Origin: Ottelia alismoides
Lineage: Eukaryota; Streptophyta; Magnoliopsida; Alismatales; Hydrocharitaceae
Length of the DNA stretch: 64,000 nt
NCBI GenBank assembly: GCA_037367405.1
Contig: JAZKJV010005759.1
Location: 62,001-126,000 of the forward strand
Direction of reading: 5' to 3'
Position 1 is the stretch's first letter, and every line of letters starts with the position of its first letter. The notes beneath the pieces were generated by a model. The model was not told the DNA's origin. It saw only the letters and a program-made list of their open reading frames with translations, and searched no databases. Positions 44,113-55,480 of the stretch are shown one piece after another. A program made the position numbers and the translations under genes.

Positions 44113-44556
44113 ATGCCATTTTCCCGTAGAGATCATGATAAATCTGAATGGGCTATTAGAGAAATTTCACTTGATGCACAGAAAGCAGGAGTTAAGAGAA
44201 AGAGAGATCTGAATGAGCTAGTAGAGATTCGAAATCAGGTATACGAGAACACCCTCATTTATAAGGACAAAGTGAAGAAATGTCACGATAGACATATTCG
44301 ACACAAGATCTTTGTCCCTGGGCAGAAAGTCTGGTTGTTCAATGCAAGATTGAGAATTTTTCCTCGCAAATTAAAAAGCAAGTGGGAAAGACCATACATA
44401 GTCACAACAGTGCACGACAATGGAAGCATAGCTATATCAGATGTTTCACCTGGTGCAGAGCCGTTCGTGGTTAACGTACATATGCTGAAGCATTTTGTAG
44501 AGACTACTGATCATCTGGCCCATGTTGAAGTGATCTATTTTGTACATGACTCATGA
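44113..44556 (+). pseudogene. E2 integrase C-terminal domain
   Basis: 147 open codons: KRDLNELVEIRNQVYEN, KVKKCHDRHIRHKIFVPGQK, then KLKSKWERPYIVTTV, the weak counterpart of the GPY/F motif. It ends with a natural-looking stop at 44556. No chromodomain follows, which separates E2 from E1 and E3. Confidence 0.82.
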
Positions 44557-45275
44557 TCATTCTTTCACTTTATCTCATCCTGTACAAAGACTTTTGAGCT
44601 ATTCGATTTTTGGAGATCCACAACACTTGCGTATTCTTCATAGACCACAATCATCCCCATTATTGCTCGTCTTCTATGCTTAGGATACCATATCCTAAGT
44701 TTATGGGGGACCGATTATTCGTTGATTAGCGTTTTCTATTTTGTTCTGTTACTTGTGTATATCCTTTCTTTTTCACAAATCACTGGTCCCCGATTTTTGG
44801 CTACACTCTTTTCTATACTTAGGATGCCTTATCCTAAGTATAGGGGGTACCGAGTGATTTCGATGATCTCGTTATCTTTATTCCTTTTGTTCCTTCGTTA
44901 TATATTCTTTTCACTCAGTCACCTCATTTTTGCTCTTCTGTTATACTTACGATGACCAAATCGTAAGTATGGGGGGTTGACTGACTTGTATTCTCTTATT
45001 CTTTTTCACCCACTTTTACTTAGCACGAGTTATGTCCTCTTTTTTCTCGTTTGACGCTATGAGGACATATCACAAGCTAAGACTGATGATGATAAAATCC
45101 TAATCCTAGTTAAGACTCCGACAAAATGCTTGTTTCAGGCCCGATCGAGCTCTGTCCTTTGTTTGTTCTCATGAATTGGTTTAGGAAAATAAATTCATTC
45201 TAACTTTCTTTCTTTTTCACTTACTTTTCAATTAAGTGTTTGCTAAGGGACTAGCAAAGTTTAAATATAGGGGGT
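44557..45275 (+). other. E2 3' untranslated region with hairpin plus G-run modules
   Basis: Three modules: 44679-44710 (CTTAGGATA / TATCCTAAG, then ATGGGGGA), 44817-44848 (ACTTAGGAT / ATCCTAAGT, then ATAGGGGGT) and 44945-44976 (ACTTACGAT / ATCGTAAGT, then ATGGGGGGT). The terminal hairpin is 45239-45258 (TTTGCTA / TAGCAAA) and the polypurine tract AAATATAGGGGGT ends at 45275. A T-rich, hydrophobic open frame between modules (44722-44955) is probably chance. Confidence 0.8.
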
Positions 45276-48200
45276 TGATGAATCCATGATTCATTAACTT
45301 TTCTGTCGTATTTTGTCTTAAAACCCTTAACAAATACATATAAATATTCATTAATTCCCATCTTTTATCAAAATATCATTCATGAATAAAAATGCACTTT
45401 TAAGCATAAAAAACATGTAAATAAATAAAAGGATAAAAAAATAAATAAAGAAAAGAAAATAAGGCAGATTGTAGATATGTATATATGTACAACATGACTC
45501 AGATAATATAAATATAGCTGGAAGATATATTTATACCTAACCCCTAGACCAAGTCAGCATGGATTGGTCAACAAACCAATAAGTAGGGGGAGATAAGGAA
45601 AGAAAATCATAAATTAAGATACACTTCACACACTTTACACTATTTATCAAATAAATACCAAAACTTCATTGATTTTTAATTAATTCATATATACATATTT
45701 TTCACCAAACCCTTTTCCTAATTATTTCTAAAAAATGTATATAAAAATATAAAAATAAGTTAAAAATATTATACTGTACATATACCAAGAAATCCAACTT
45801 TTAAATTGTCAAATTCTCAACTTCCGAACCTCATAACTTCCTCATACGAACTCCAATTTCACTCAACTCACCTTTAAAGTTCATAAAAATAATTTTACCT
45901 AATTAATAGAGATGGTTTCGTTGAATTCGAAGTCCGTTTGCAAAAAGTCGGTTTTGGGACCAAAGGACAAAGGGGTTTTTGGGCTATTTATTTTATCTAG
46001 AACACATTATTTATAATTTTATTAATTTTATAATTTCTAATTATTTTCATTATATTGTAATTTAACCTTGATTTATTTAAGAATTTTTGGAGCTTATTAA
46101 TTATTTTAATAAAATCTAAAATCCTAATTTCTAGAAAAAATTGAACTATATATCTTATACCTGTATTTATTAATATATCTAAATTAATTTATTAAATTCC
46201 CTAAAAATTCACATAGACTTTATTTACTATTCTAATAATTAAAAAAATATTAAATAAATAAATAATTAATTAACTATTAAATTTAAAATACAATATCTAT
46301 TTATTAAGTATTATTTATATTTATTTAATAATATAATACTTATAATTCGAATAATATTTATTATTTATGAAAATTAATTATACCATAATTTAGAGAATTT
46401 AATCATTTACATTTTTCATTTTTGCACTTATTTAAAATAATGTTATTTACTATTTATTACATAATATGTACTCTATTTAACATCTTGGCCAACCAGGTGC
46501 TGACACGTGTCAGCACCTGTCTCTTCTTCCTCAAGAAGCCGGTGGTAAGTTTGTTCTACCCGGCCGTTTTCACCTAATTTCCCAACTCGACACCTAACAT
46601 CTTCACTCAATCCAAACCCTCCACGTATTCCCCCTAACAACCATCTTACTCGCCAACCATTTGATCTTCCTTGGAGCTCAAGCAAATCCTCTATAAATGG
46701 CCATGAAGTTGGCGAGAAATAACTAACTCTTCCCTAACTGATTCTTCTCTAGAACCATCAGCCGACCACCCAACTTCTCCCCACGATTGCGGCCAACCAG
46801 GGAGGTGACAGCTTCTCGTCTTCAGGCCGCGTGGAAGAAGGGAGATCGGAGGAGACGTTCCAAGGTGCAGCGCTGCCTTGTATCGCCGCCTCGAGCAGTG
46901 TGGAGCTCCAGGAAGCCGCCTCGTCGAGCGATCACCAGCAACGGTTCTACACCCTGCAAGCATAGGTAATTCATCCATCTTTCACTTTTTATTTCTCGAT
47001 TCATGTGTCAACATTAGCGTAGATAATGGCAATATTAGCAAGTTAGATCATCCATCTTAGACGCCCTAATGAATTTGAACCTTAATTTCAATCGAATCAA
47101 CCTCAAAAGGCCACCTTCTTCCTTTCCATTTCGCCATTCACCAAACATCATGTTGTTAACTATGCTGGAAACACAATATTGATCTTGCGATTATTTTTAA
47201 CAAATCGGCTGATTCTTGAATGAATCGAGCATATACCTTCGTCAATTGCAGATCTATCAACCATTTGGAGAAATTTCATATGCAATAGGAACTCGCAACT
47301 TCTCGCAAATCAAATCTAAAGAGGACTCAATAATAACGAAGCTCCTGGAGTGAAGCCATAACCACCAGCTTCGTTAGCTTTCTTCCATCGACCTTGACCA
47401 TCTCTGACCAAGCTCACCCGCAGGTGAGCTCGAGGGGTGGAGGAGCCACCCTCTGGCCCCGCCGGAGACCTAAGATCCTCGCCTGCTGCCGACGAAAGTT
47501 CAGAGAAGAGGCCATCTTTGTCAGCAGCCTGAACAACCTCAAGAACCTTCAAGAACGCTCGGAGTACAGGCTCGCGACATGTGTCCAGAACGTGCGGCTC
47601 AAATCGCCCATCATCTTCTAATCTCTGTCGTTCAATGCAAAGGGGTGTAAAAATTGCAACATAAACCCCACCGAGTTCCAGAAGTCCAAACCCACCTCCA
47701 GAAGTTTCCAGAATTACAATTAGGTCTTGTACGAGGACCTAATTGTAATAAAACTTATTTTTCTTGCATTTTAGTCCCTCCAGGGACTGTTTTGCAACAG
47801 AAACTCAATTTTTTCTTGTAGTTAGGCCCTTGGCTTGTAAGGGTCATTTGGACCTCGAATTTTGGACATTATTCCGAAAATTTTCTAGGGTAGCTCGATA
47901 ACTACCCAAAGGATTTTTCGAGTATTTTTCCCGAATTTTTCGTCGCTTTCTTGTGTTGTTTTGATTCTTGTCTTCTCGAGTTTGTTTTAAACCGAATTTG
48001 TTCGCCATTTCTTTCATTGTAAAATCAATAATAAAAAGAGAATTTTTTGTTGGAATTTATTCCTTGTCTCGAAAACCGTGGTTTGAGCATTCTGCTTCCT
48101 TGTGTACGACCCAGGCACACTTACCTGGATAAATAAAATAGTGTAAGGTCTAAATACGAGAGAAGTCGATTAATTCACTTCACTTTCTCTCCCTCTCCTA

Positions 48201-48298
48201 TTTTAACCAACTTTTATTTGATAAAATTCGGATCTCTTTGCGATTCTCTACACCGACAACATATTTCTATAATCGCAATCGGATCCCGAGCTTTATTA
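45276..48298 (+). repeat. E2 3' LTR
   Basis: It starts TGATGAATCCATGATTC and ends CTTTATTA (CA to TA). TATA box at 46692-46697, perfect 26-bp palindrome at 46494-46519. Confidence 0.95.
46494..46519. promoter_or_regulatory. Perfect 26-bp palindrome with G-box core, E2 3' LTR
   Basis: CAGGTGCTGACAC followed by its exact reverse complement. The centre is ACACGTGT. It lies about 175 bases before the TATA box. Confidence 0.75.
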
Positions 48299-48303
48299 GA
48301 GAC
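48299..48303. repeat. Target-site duplication of E2, right copy (GAGAC)
   Basis: It matches 12580-12584. Confidence 0.9.
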
Positions 48304-48830
48304 ATGGGAAGCTGTAAAGATTGCTCAAAAAAGACTAATAACTTCTCAGAGTCGTTAGAAAATCTATAGTGATACCAAACAAAGAGACCTTGAATATGAG
48401 GTAGGTGACTTTGTATTTCTCAAAGTATCATCTATGAAGGGAGTTCAGAGGTATGGCTTGTGAGGGAAGTTGGCACCCAGTTTCGTGGGTCCCTTTGAAA
48501 TTATTCAACAGATTGAGAAAGTCGCATATAGACTTGCACTTCCTTCATATCTTTCAGCAATGTATGATGTTTTTCATGTATTAAATCTGAGAAGGTATAT
48601 TAAGGATCCTGAGCATAAGATAATCTATGATGATCTGCATGTTGAGCCAAACTTGACATACCTAGAAATACCTGCGTAAATACTAGACAAGGATATCAAG
48701 AAGTTAAGAAATAAAGAGGTACCTCCAGTTAACGTGTTGTGGCGCAACCAAGATATTGAAAATGCCACATGGGAACCTGAGGTAGAAATGAGAGAAAAAA
48801 ATATCCCAAACTGTTTGAATGATAGCACTA
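48304..48830 (+). pseudogene. E1 integrase C-terminus and chromodomain
   Basis: Resumes the gene cut at 12584: an IAQKRLITSQSR helix, a TAG, then KQRDLEYEVGDFVFLKV, a stop, KLAPSFVGPFEIIQQI (GPY/F domain), MYDVFHVLNLRRYIKDPEH, another stop at 48677, and the chromodomain around 48728-48800 (VLWRNQDIENATWEPEVEMR). It shows that E2 sits inside a reading frame and identifies E1 as a chromovirus. Confidence 0.9.
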
Positions 48831-48962
48831 TGTACTGGGTATATCTTTATTATAAAATGACATTCATTCTCTTTAAGGATGTTATAGTTTCAATCCTCTT
48901 TAAGGTTGTTATACCTGCATTTCTATTCTCGAGGATGAGACTTCCTTTAAGGTTGTTATAAT
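48831..48962 (+). other. E1 3' untranslated region
   Basis: CTTTAAGGATGTTATAGTTT and CTTTAAGGTTGTTATA(A/C) recur three times (near 48868, 48898 and 48944). The last copy abuts the 3' LTR at the place where the polypurine tract is expected, but it is not very purine-rich. Confidence 0.6.
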
Positions 48963-49565
48963 TGTAAATCCTTGAACTGGGCACCTCTCGGATCCTATAT
49001 AATAAGATCCGGCTAGTCAAGAGGAAACCAACAGAATTTGTTTTGTGTGAATCCGACCTCGTTTTGAAATTATTATGATTTTCGGAAGAAAGAAAAGTAA
49101 GGAAGACTTAAGATGTCATTAACCCTTAATGAGCACCATTAAGACTAATTAAACATGATTAAAGAAACTAATGACAAATTGAAAACCACTAATGACCATT
49201 AGCGAACACTAATAAATAGTTAGTAAAAGTTAAGTATGAACCGTGAAAGTTAAATCATGATTAGTGAAAGTTAATCATGATTAGCATTAATTAAGCATCA
49301 TTAGTGAATATAGAACCCTCTGAAAAGTTCTAACTTAATCCCTATGTTTTGGATAAGACTTGGCCAAAGCCATGGGCCACTAACCGCGGTTAAGGTCTAA
49401 ACCATGGTTTACTAACCATGGTTAACGGTTTTCTGGAGCCTATAAATAGCCCCTCCTACCCATTCATTCTCTATGATTCCCACTACGACCACTACCTCCA
49501 GGGCTAGGATCAAGAGGTTGGAGGAGGAGAGGAAGGCAGGGAAGGAGCGCTAGCGAAGCGCTGCT
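48963..49565 (+). repeat. E1 3' LTR, truncated
   Basis: Corresponds to 5664-6279 of the 5' LTR, with TATA box at 49441-49448. Homology stops after GCGCTGCT at 49565. The remaining 2.0 kb of the LTR is not found in the window. Confidence 0.9.
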
Positions 49566-51712
49566 AACTCCACATTTGCTTTGTGGGGTTCAATATATAG
49601 TTTGTATATATTTGAAAAGGGTAGAATTACGTGATGGTCTAGAGATCTCAATATAAAATTACTATTAAATATCATGGATTTGTATCACAGATTCGTAATC
49701 CTTGTGGGGGGGGGGGTCAATACATACATTGTATGTATTTTAGCCATAACTCATACTTTTGTATTTTCAATAAATATGGTTGAAACATTGTAAATATACA
49801 TATACAAATCCATCAAACAATTTTATAAAATGATGTTTGTAATTCCTCAAAATTTTCTGTACATACTGACTAATAAATCAGGTGAAAATGCTTTGCAAAA
49901 TACTTGTAAAATAGTTTAAAAATCCAATTAAAAGATATTTTGAAAACTGTTTGAAAAATATTTTGTAAAATGTTTTAAACATTTGTAAAATACTTTATTT
50001 TAAAATTTCTTTTATTTCGTGAAATAAAAATGTTTGAAAAACGATTTGCAAATGGTTTGAAAAATGGTTGCAAAAATAAGTTCAAAAATCTGTTTATATT
50101 GTTTGCAAAATCGTTGCAAAGATGATTTTCAATTGCGTTTAAATGTTTGTAAAAATTGTCGTAAAAAATTATTTTATATTATAGTTTTTAAATTTTTTTG
50201 AAAAATCCTTTTCAAATAAGTTTAAGGAACATATGCATCACACTAAAATTCTTTATTAAACTGTATATAAATATCTATAAAAATGATCCCTTAACCCTTG
50301 TAAATTCGTAAAGAACCCTAATTCTTGTAAATTAAAATGCATCCCTGTGTAAATATTTGTACCTAGTTTTTATCCAAATCTTTTGTTTGCAAAAACCACA
50401 AAAATATTTGCAAAACCAAAACACCAAAAATATTTGCAAAATTAAAAAAAACCTATGCCTTTGCATCATCTTTTCAAAAAATCATAAAAAGTTCAAAAGT
50501 TTGAAAATTACATCACAAAAATATTTTTGCATTGTACATATATGAGCATTTTTCAGAATAATCCATGCAATTGAACAAGTCCAAGTAATGTCTGAAGATT
50601 GGAGCTTTATGAAGAACTTAATACACTTAATTTCAGAGGAACCCATTGAGAACTGGAATTGGAGATACTTCATGTCACCTTGACTTAATTCTTTAGATTC
50701 CATAAGACTATGTTCATGAGCCAATTCAATGTTCCTAAATAAAACCCTTCATATCATCCGTACGACTCTTGAGATAGTGACTTGACTGGAAACCTTGCAC
50801 CTAACACTTAGCTCGACCTAGATGGAATGTTGAAAACTCTTGGGGTTTAAGTCGGGACGATGCAAGACCACTTTGTCAAGGGTGTCTCAGGAACCATTAG
50901 TGGGGATTACCAACACCGGTACTCTAACCCACTTCTTCTGATAACAATGATATCTAAAGATTGGAGATGGATTGAAACAATGCTTTGGATGAGGGATGGT
51001 CTACCAATGCATCTTTTTCTAAGACCCCAAAAGAGTGGGTGGAACAAAAGATGCTATATCCACCGGGGAAAAAACAAGAATGTAGAAGCTATGCAATGTC
51101 AACGAAAATATTCAAAGAAGACTTCAACCAAAAATTCCACAAATATGAGCTTCAGAGAAAGCTTGCTTCTTGGTGAAGATCCGGTTACACTGACCGATTT
51201 CACAAGGGAATGAAGACTACACTGCTCCATTCCCACTTCTCTTCCCATTCTTCTACCTTCTTATCTCATTCAGTTGTAAAGACTGGAAGCACCTGACCTT
51301 AGAAGGGAATATCTGACTCCACGAGGACGAGTTATCAGAAGAGCAGACACCTTAGTAGTTCAATGGTTTTTTCTCAGAAGAACTGAACAACTTCACACAC
51401 ATGGTTTTATCATTTCAAGGTAGAAAGAGTATGCGACTGAGAGGATGGTTTTGACCTGGCTATGAATTGTACTGGATAATAGGAGTGTGGAACCTAAAGG
51501 TTGTTGTGTCACAAATACTAACCTCTAAGTGGTTCTGAACACATCATCAATCCAAAGACCTTCTCTGAGCTCCAAACTTTGACATTATTAAGATAAGTTT
51601 TAAAAAAAACAAAAATTATTCCGAGTTCTTTCATTTTCTTTTCTTTATTTTCTTCTCCGTACTTATAGCCATAAGTGTTTGCTAGGGACTAACAAAGGCA
51701 AGTATAGGGGGG
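49566..51712 (+). mobile_element. E5 internal 3' part, decayed, Athila-type relative
   Basis: It begins with a hairpin and G-run (AACTCCACA / TGTGGGGTT, 49566-49590). A similar G-run lies at 49706-49716 (11 G), followed by a similar TCAATACATACATTGTATG word. The middle is A- and T-rich with no gag or pol. The last part (CTGAGCTCCAAACTTTGACA near 51568, CATAAGTGTTTGCTAGGGAC at 51670) matches the minus strand of 63700-63830 in E6. Confidence 0.6.
51678..51712 (+). other. E5 terminal hairpin and polypurine tract
   Basis: TTTGCTA, loop GGGAC, TAACAAA (one mismatch), then GGCAAGTATAGGGGGG before the LTR. Confidence 0.75.
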
Positions 51713-54700
51713 TGATGAATCTCCATTTCATCACCTTTACTCTTTCATTTTGGCCTTTAAACCCTAGCTGAATGCATGTATATATTATTTATTTGTCAAA
51801 TTAAACGCTCATTAAATTGTACAAAATATTGTACATTTATTGTATTATCGCCAAAATAAAAGAATAAAGGAAAGAAAAAAAAGAGTGAAGTGTCAAGGAC
51901 ACCAAAATGACCTAACTCCTGAGACTCAGTCATCATTATGACTTAGTCTACAAGGAATAAAGTAGAGGGAGATAGGACGGCTAATTGTACAAATAATGCA
52001 GAATGAATCACTCTAAAAAATAGGCTAATAATTGCTTTTTGAGACCTATTTTATTCTTTATTATTTGCACCTCAAATAATAAAAATTTGTATATGAAAGT
52101 TTTATATAATAATATATAGAAAAATACAAAATATGTTTCACACAAATATAATATACAATGTACATTTTAGACACAAAATAAAATTCCAAAAGCCAAACTT
52201 CACAGACCCATCTCTCCCAAATAAAAAACTCAAAATGTATCAAAATCACCTTTAATTGTATATAACTTTTAATAAGCTATTTAATGAAGTGGTTTCATAT
52301 TTTTTGGAGTTAAGATGTGAAAGTTAGGTTTTGGACCCCTTTTGTACAGTATACCCGATTAAAATAATCATTTTATTTATTCTTTATTATTTTTGTAATT
52401 TTATATTTCTAAAATTTTGTAAATATTATTTATAATATATGTGACTATTAAGAAAATAATAAAAAAATAAAGAAAACACTAAAATAAAATATGTACATAA
52501 AATACATAGATGAATTACCTATAATTGTACCTATGTAAATAATAGCCATATTTATTTAAGTATATATAATATATCCGAAAATTATAAAAAAATATATTCA
52601 AGACTATAAAAATAAGTTATAATTTTACAAAATAGCAAAATAAAATAATAAAATCAAATATACAACATAAAAATAAAATACCTAAAATATAGGTAAATAT
52701 ACCTATATATGTACCCTAAAACTTTTTAAATAAACATCTCTAAAAATAAATAAAACTGTGCATAAAATACTATAGAAAATTAGAAATATTTTTTATTTTA
52801 TAACCTAAAAGTAATAAAATAAAATTATTTTTAATATTTATTTTCCAAGGAATTTCTCCTTGGAATTTCCTGGTTGATCTACGTGGACCCACTAGGCCCG
52901 TTCAAATGTTGATCGCCGGTCAACTGCCCAACCTACCCTTCTGACGTCTGTTAGAACTCATGGGGCCGCCTTTTTCTCCATTTTCTCCACACATCTTCTT
53001 TCACTCATTACCCTCGAGACCACGACCATCTTGCAGCCACTTCGTCCCTTATCCATGCCCGTCCTCGCATCTCCACCTCCCCCCTCCCGACTCGATCGCA
53101 CGCCATCGTCCATCGAAACATACTTAAAAATCACTTATAAATATTTCCACCTTGCCCATTTTGATTTTTTGGTCCCTTTTGTTTGAGCTTTAGCCCATTA
53201 GATCACCCCTATGAACTTCTCCATGGTGACAGCTTGGTGGAGGTCGTGATTTGCAGCGAGGAGAGTTAGCGGAGGAGGTGTATCCACCCCATCACCGGAG
53301 CACCACCGACTGGTTCTGCTCCTGGCCTTTTGGTCCTGTTGAACCCCATCTTCCTGCATTCTTAGGTAATCCTGTAGTGTAATTTCAATTTTGTGTATTT
53401 AATTTATAGTTTAATCGAGCGATTAGCGCTCAAATCAAAAACTCCCTAATTCTTGGAGCTCGAACTCCAGGTCTGATTCACCGTGATCTGACCATTGATC
53501 CACCCCGACTTCAACGCCATCTCGCTCCCCTTCACGTTCTCCACAGATTACCCTCTTCATACAACCCAGGTCCATCCTGGATCTAGGACTCGAGCTCCCT
53601 CCGCCGCCACCTCGCCAGAGCTCCACATCCATTCCACTCCCCCCCATCGTTTGGTTCAACTCCTGGGCAAAGGAGGTAGCACTCACACCCATGAGCATGT
53701 TGATTGCGATTTGCAAGAGTATAGAGCCTTTGGGACCTCCACAACCACCTGGAGCAGCTCTAAGTGGTCTGACCTCGTTGAAGCATCTCGAGCCCTCTCG
53801 CCTTCATCGGATTGATGTCGCACGTGGAGGAGGCCCGACTACCTGCTGGGTTTGTCGGAGGAGAGATCGACCGCCGGAGCACCACAAAATAACGAATCAA
53901 AACTTGTCGGAGTGTTGTTCTTGAGAGTTCTTCTAGTGCCCTTCCTCGCCGTTCGATCAAGAACAACTGTCCAAATCTAATCTGGATCGTTGATTTCCCA
54001 TGAAGGGGTACGCACGGAAGGCCGCACGATCAGAAACGTGGAGACTTCTGGACGACTGGATACTAATACTTAAGTGGTATAATTTCATAGAACTCGTCCA
54101 TCTTTTTTGTATTTGTTATCAAGTCCTACAAATATTTTATCTAGTTTGAAAGTTTGTGGACAAGTTGCATGTACCCCCCTGAACTCTTTAAATATTGTTA
54201 TTTGGTCCCTATTAGTGTCACGTGCGTGCGCACGTTTATTGTTATGAATATTACATGCAAGCCCTTGCGGATTATTTTATTTGGTGTTTAATATATAAAG
54301 TTTGCATACTACTGTCAGACTTTGGGTTAAATTGCACTGCTACCCTTGCATTTAATTTTAATTATAATTATACCTATGTCTGACCAAGTCATTTTATGTG
54401 TTATTTTCTACTTATTAAAAATAGTTGTCATGCTCTAAAAATTACTAAAATACCTGGATGCATACTTGACCATGCTGTATAAGTTTTTTTTGCATTTTAT
54501 GCACTTTTCCTATTTTCTAAAAATCTAATAGTGCACGGTCAACCACTGTTTGCCTTAAAAATATAAAATATAAAATCACTTTGAAAAATTCTCAAAAAAT
54601 ATGGTATGCTTTATTAAGTATTATTAACCTTCAAATCAAAAATCACAAATAAATTACAAAAGGAAACTCTTAAAAATAAAAAAGACTTAAAAACCTTTAT

Positions 54701-55430
54701 GAAAATCTATAAAATTCAGAAAAATCCCAAATATATCATTTTATGTTTCTGAATTTTTCTCTATTGTATTATTATATATAATTAATTTGTTGGTAATTTC
54801 GATACTATTTGATATTTTTGACCTCCATTTTAATTTCAGAATTTTAATTAAACCCTTATTTAGGGTATTTTCGACTTTAAAAATATATAAAAATTAGGAA
54901 AAATATCGTAAAAATAGTAAAAAATACTTAAAACTCAAAAAGATTTTATTTTCTTGATTTTGTCTATTTCTATTATTATTTATATCTATAATAGCCTATA
55001 TTGTATATATAGCCATATATATTATATACATATTTTATAAAAGGAAAAGCAAATAAAAAATATAAAAGAAAGTAAAACAAAAAAATAGAAAAAATCAAAA
55101 TAAAAAATAAAAAAAATAAAAATATTATTATTAAAAATAAAAAACCCACATTTTTTATAAACATTGTGCATAGTTATATATACATATACTTATATTATTT
55201 ATTTATAAATAATATATAGTGCTTCCCTGTGTTCGACACCCTACTCCACTTGTCACTATACACATTTATAGTAGGATTTATAATAAATTTTGATCCACAC
55301 TGCCTTTATTGCTTAATATTCAATTGTGGGTTGATTGTTGTTTGAAGTAGGATTTTCGCGGGTCGCTGCAGCGACTTTGTTTCCGCCTTGCGTGAGACAT
55401 ATTTAGACCCGTGAAAAACCCTCTTCAACA
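51713..55430 (+). repeat. E5 LTR
   Basis: 3718 bp, starting TGATGAATCTCCATTTC and ending TCTTCAACA. TATA box TATAAATA at 53136-53143, GC-rich block 52850-54060, U5 signature GTGTTCGACACCC at about 55230. It is followed by AA and a possible primer site, so it could be a 5', 3' or shared LTR. Confidence 0.75.
53136..53143 (+). promoter_or_regulatory. TATA box, E5 LTR
   Basis: TATAAATA, 1423 bases from the LTR start. E6 has its counterpart at 62274-62281, 1391 bases from its start. Confidence 0.6.
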
Positions 55431-55432
55431 AA

Positions 55433-55442
55433 TGACACCATT
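55433..55442 (+). other. Possible decayed tRNA-Asp primer site after the E5 LTR
   Basis: TGACACCATT matches the first ten bases of TGGCGCCGTT except for three G-to-A changes, and sits two bases after the LTR end as in E4. The last eight positions do not match. Confidence 0.4.
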
Positions 55443-55480
55443 TAAAAAGGGTAGAATTACACGAGGGTCTAGAGATCTCA
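55441..55480. repeat. 40-bp direct repeat, also at 49611-49650
   Basis: The two segments match at 36 of 40 positions, from TTTRAAAAGGGTAGAATTAC to GGTCTAGAGATCTCA, and flank E5. Flanking sequences are unrelated. Confidence 0.8.

Larger units (their letters stand above)
12585..48298 (+). mobile_element. E2: Athila-type Ty3/gypsy element, inserted in E1
   Basis: LTRs 12585-15602 and 45276-48298 (about 3.0 kb), tRNA-Asp primer site at 15606, polypurine tract before 45276, 5-bp duplication GAGAC. The leader is interrupted at 16012 by E3 and resumes at 37196. Order: gag, acidic linker, protease, reverse transcriptase, RNase H, integrase. There is no chromodomain and no credible envelope-like ORF after integrase. 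The primer type, the long leader and FMDDFS-type reverse transcriptase fit the Athila lineage. Excluding E3 the element is about 14.5 kb. The LTRs differ at roughly 10 of the first 155 positions. Confidence 0.93.
5664..49565 (+). mobile_element. E1: outer chromovirus (Ty3/gypsy), host of the nest, 3' LTR truncated
   Basis: Order in the element: 5' LTR 5664-8289, tRNA-iMet primer site 8298, gag, protease, reverse transcriptase, RNase H, integrase up to 12584. Then comes the E2 insertion (12585-48298), the integrase C-terminus with chromodomain to about 48830, and a partial 3' LTR 48963-49565. The chromodomain after integrase plus the iMet primer site identify a plant chromovirus; the exact clade (Tekay/Del-like is a guess) needs a tree. 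Without the insertion it spans about 8.2 kb. The two LTR ends differ at about 13 of 185 aligned positions, so E1 is the oldest of the nest. Every pol domain has in-frame stops or shifts. Confidence 0.9.

Noticed and set aside
44722..44955. Hydrophobic 77-codon frame after E2 integrase, possibly an envelope-like protein
   Set aside because: It is T-rich low-complexity DNA between hairpin modules, too short, without a signal peptide or conserved motif, and lacks an ATG-based gene context.
1..55430. E0 and E5 being the two halves of one element split by E1
   Set aside because: The LTR ends differ (TTTGTCA and CTTCAACA), U5 parts do not align closely, and E0b resembles E2/E4 more than E5.
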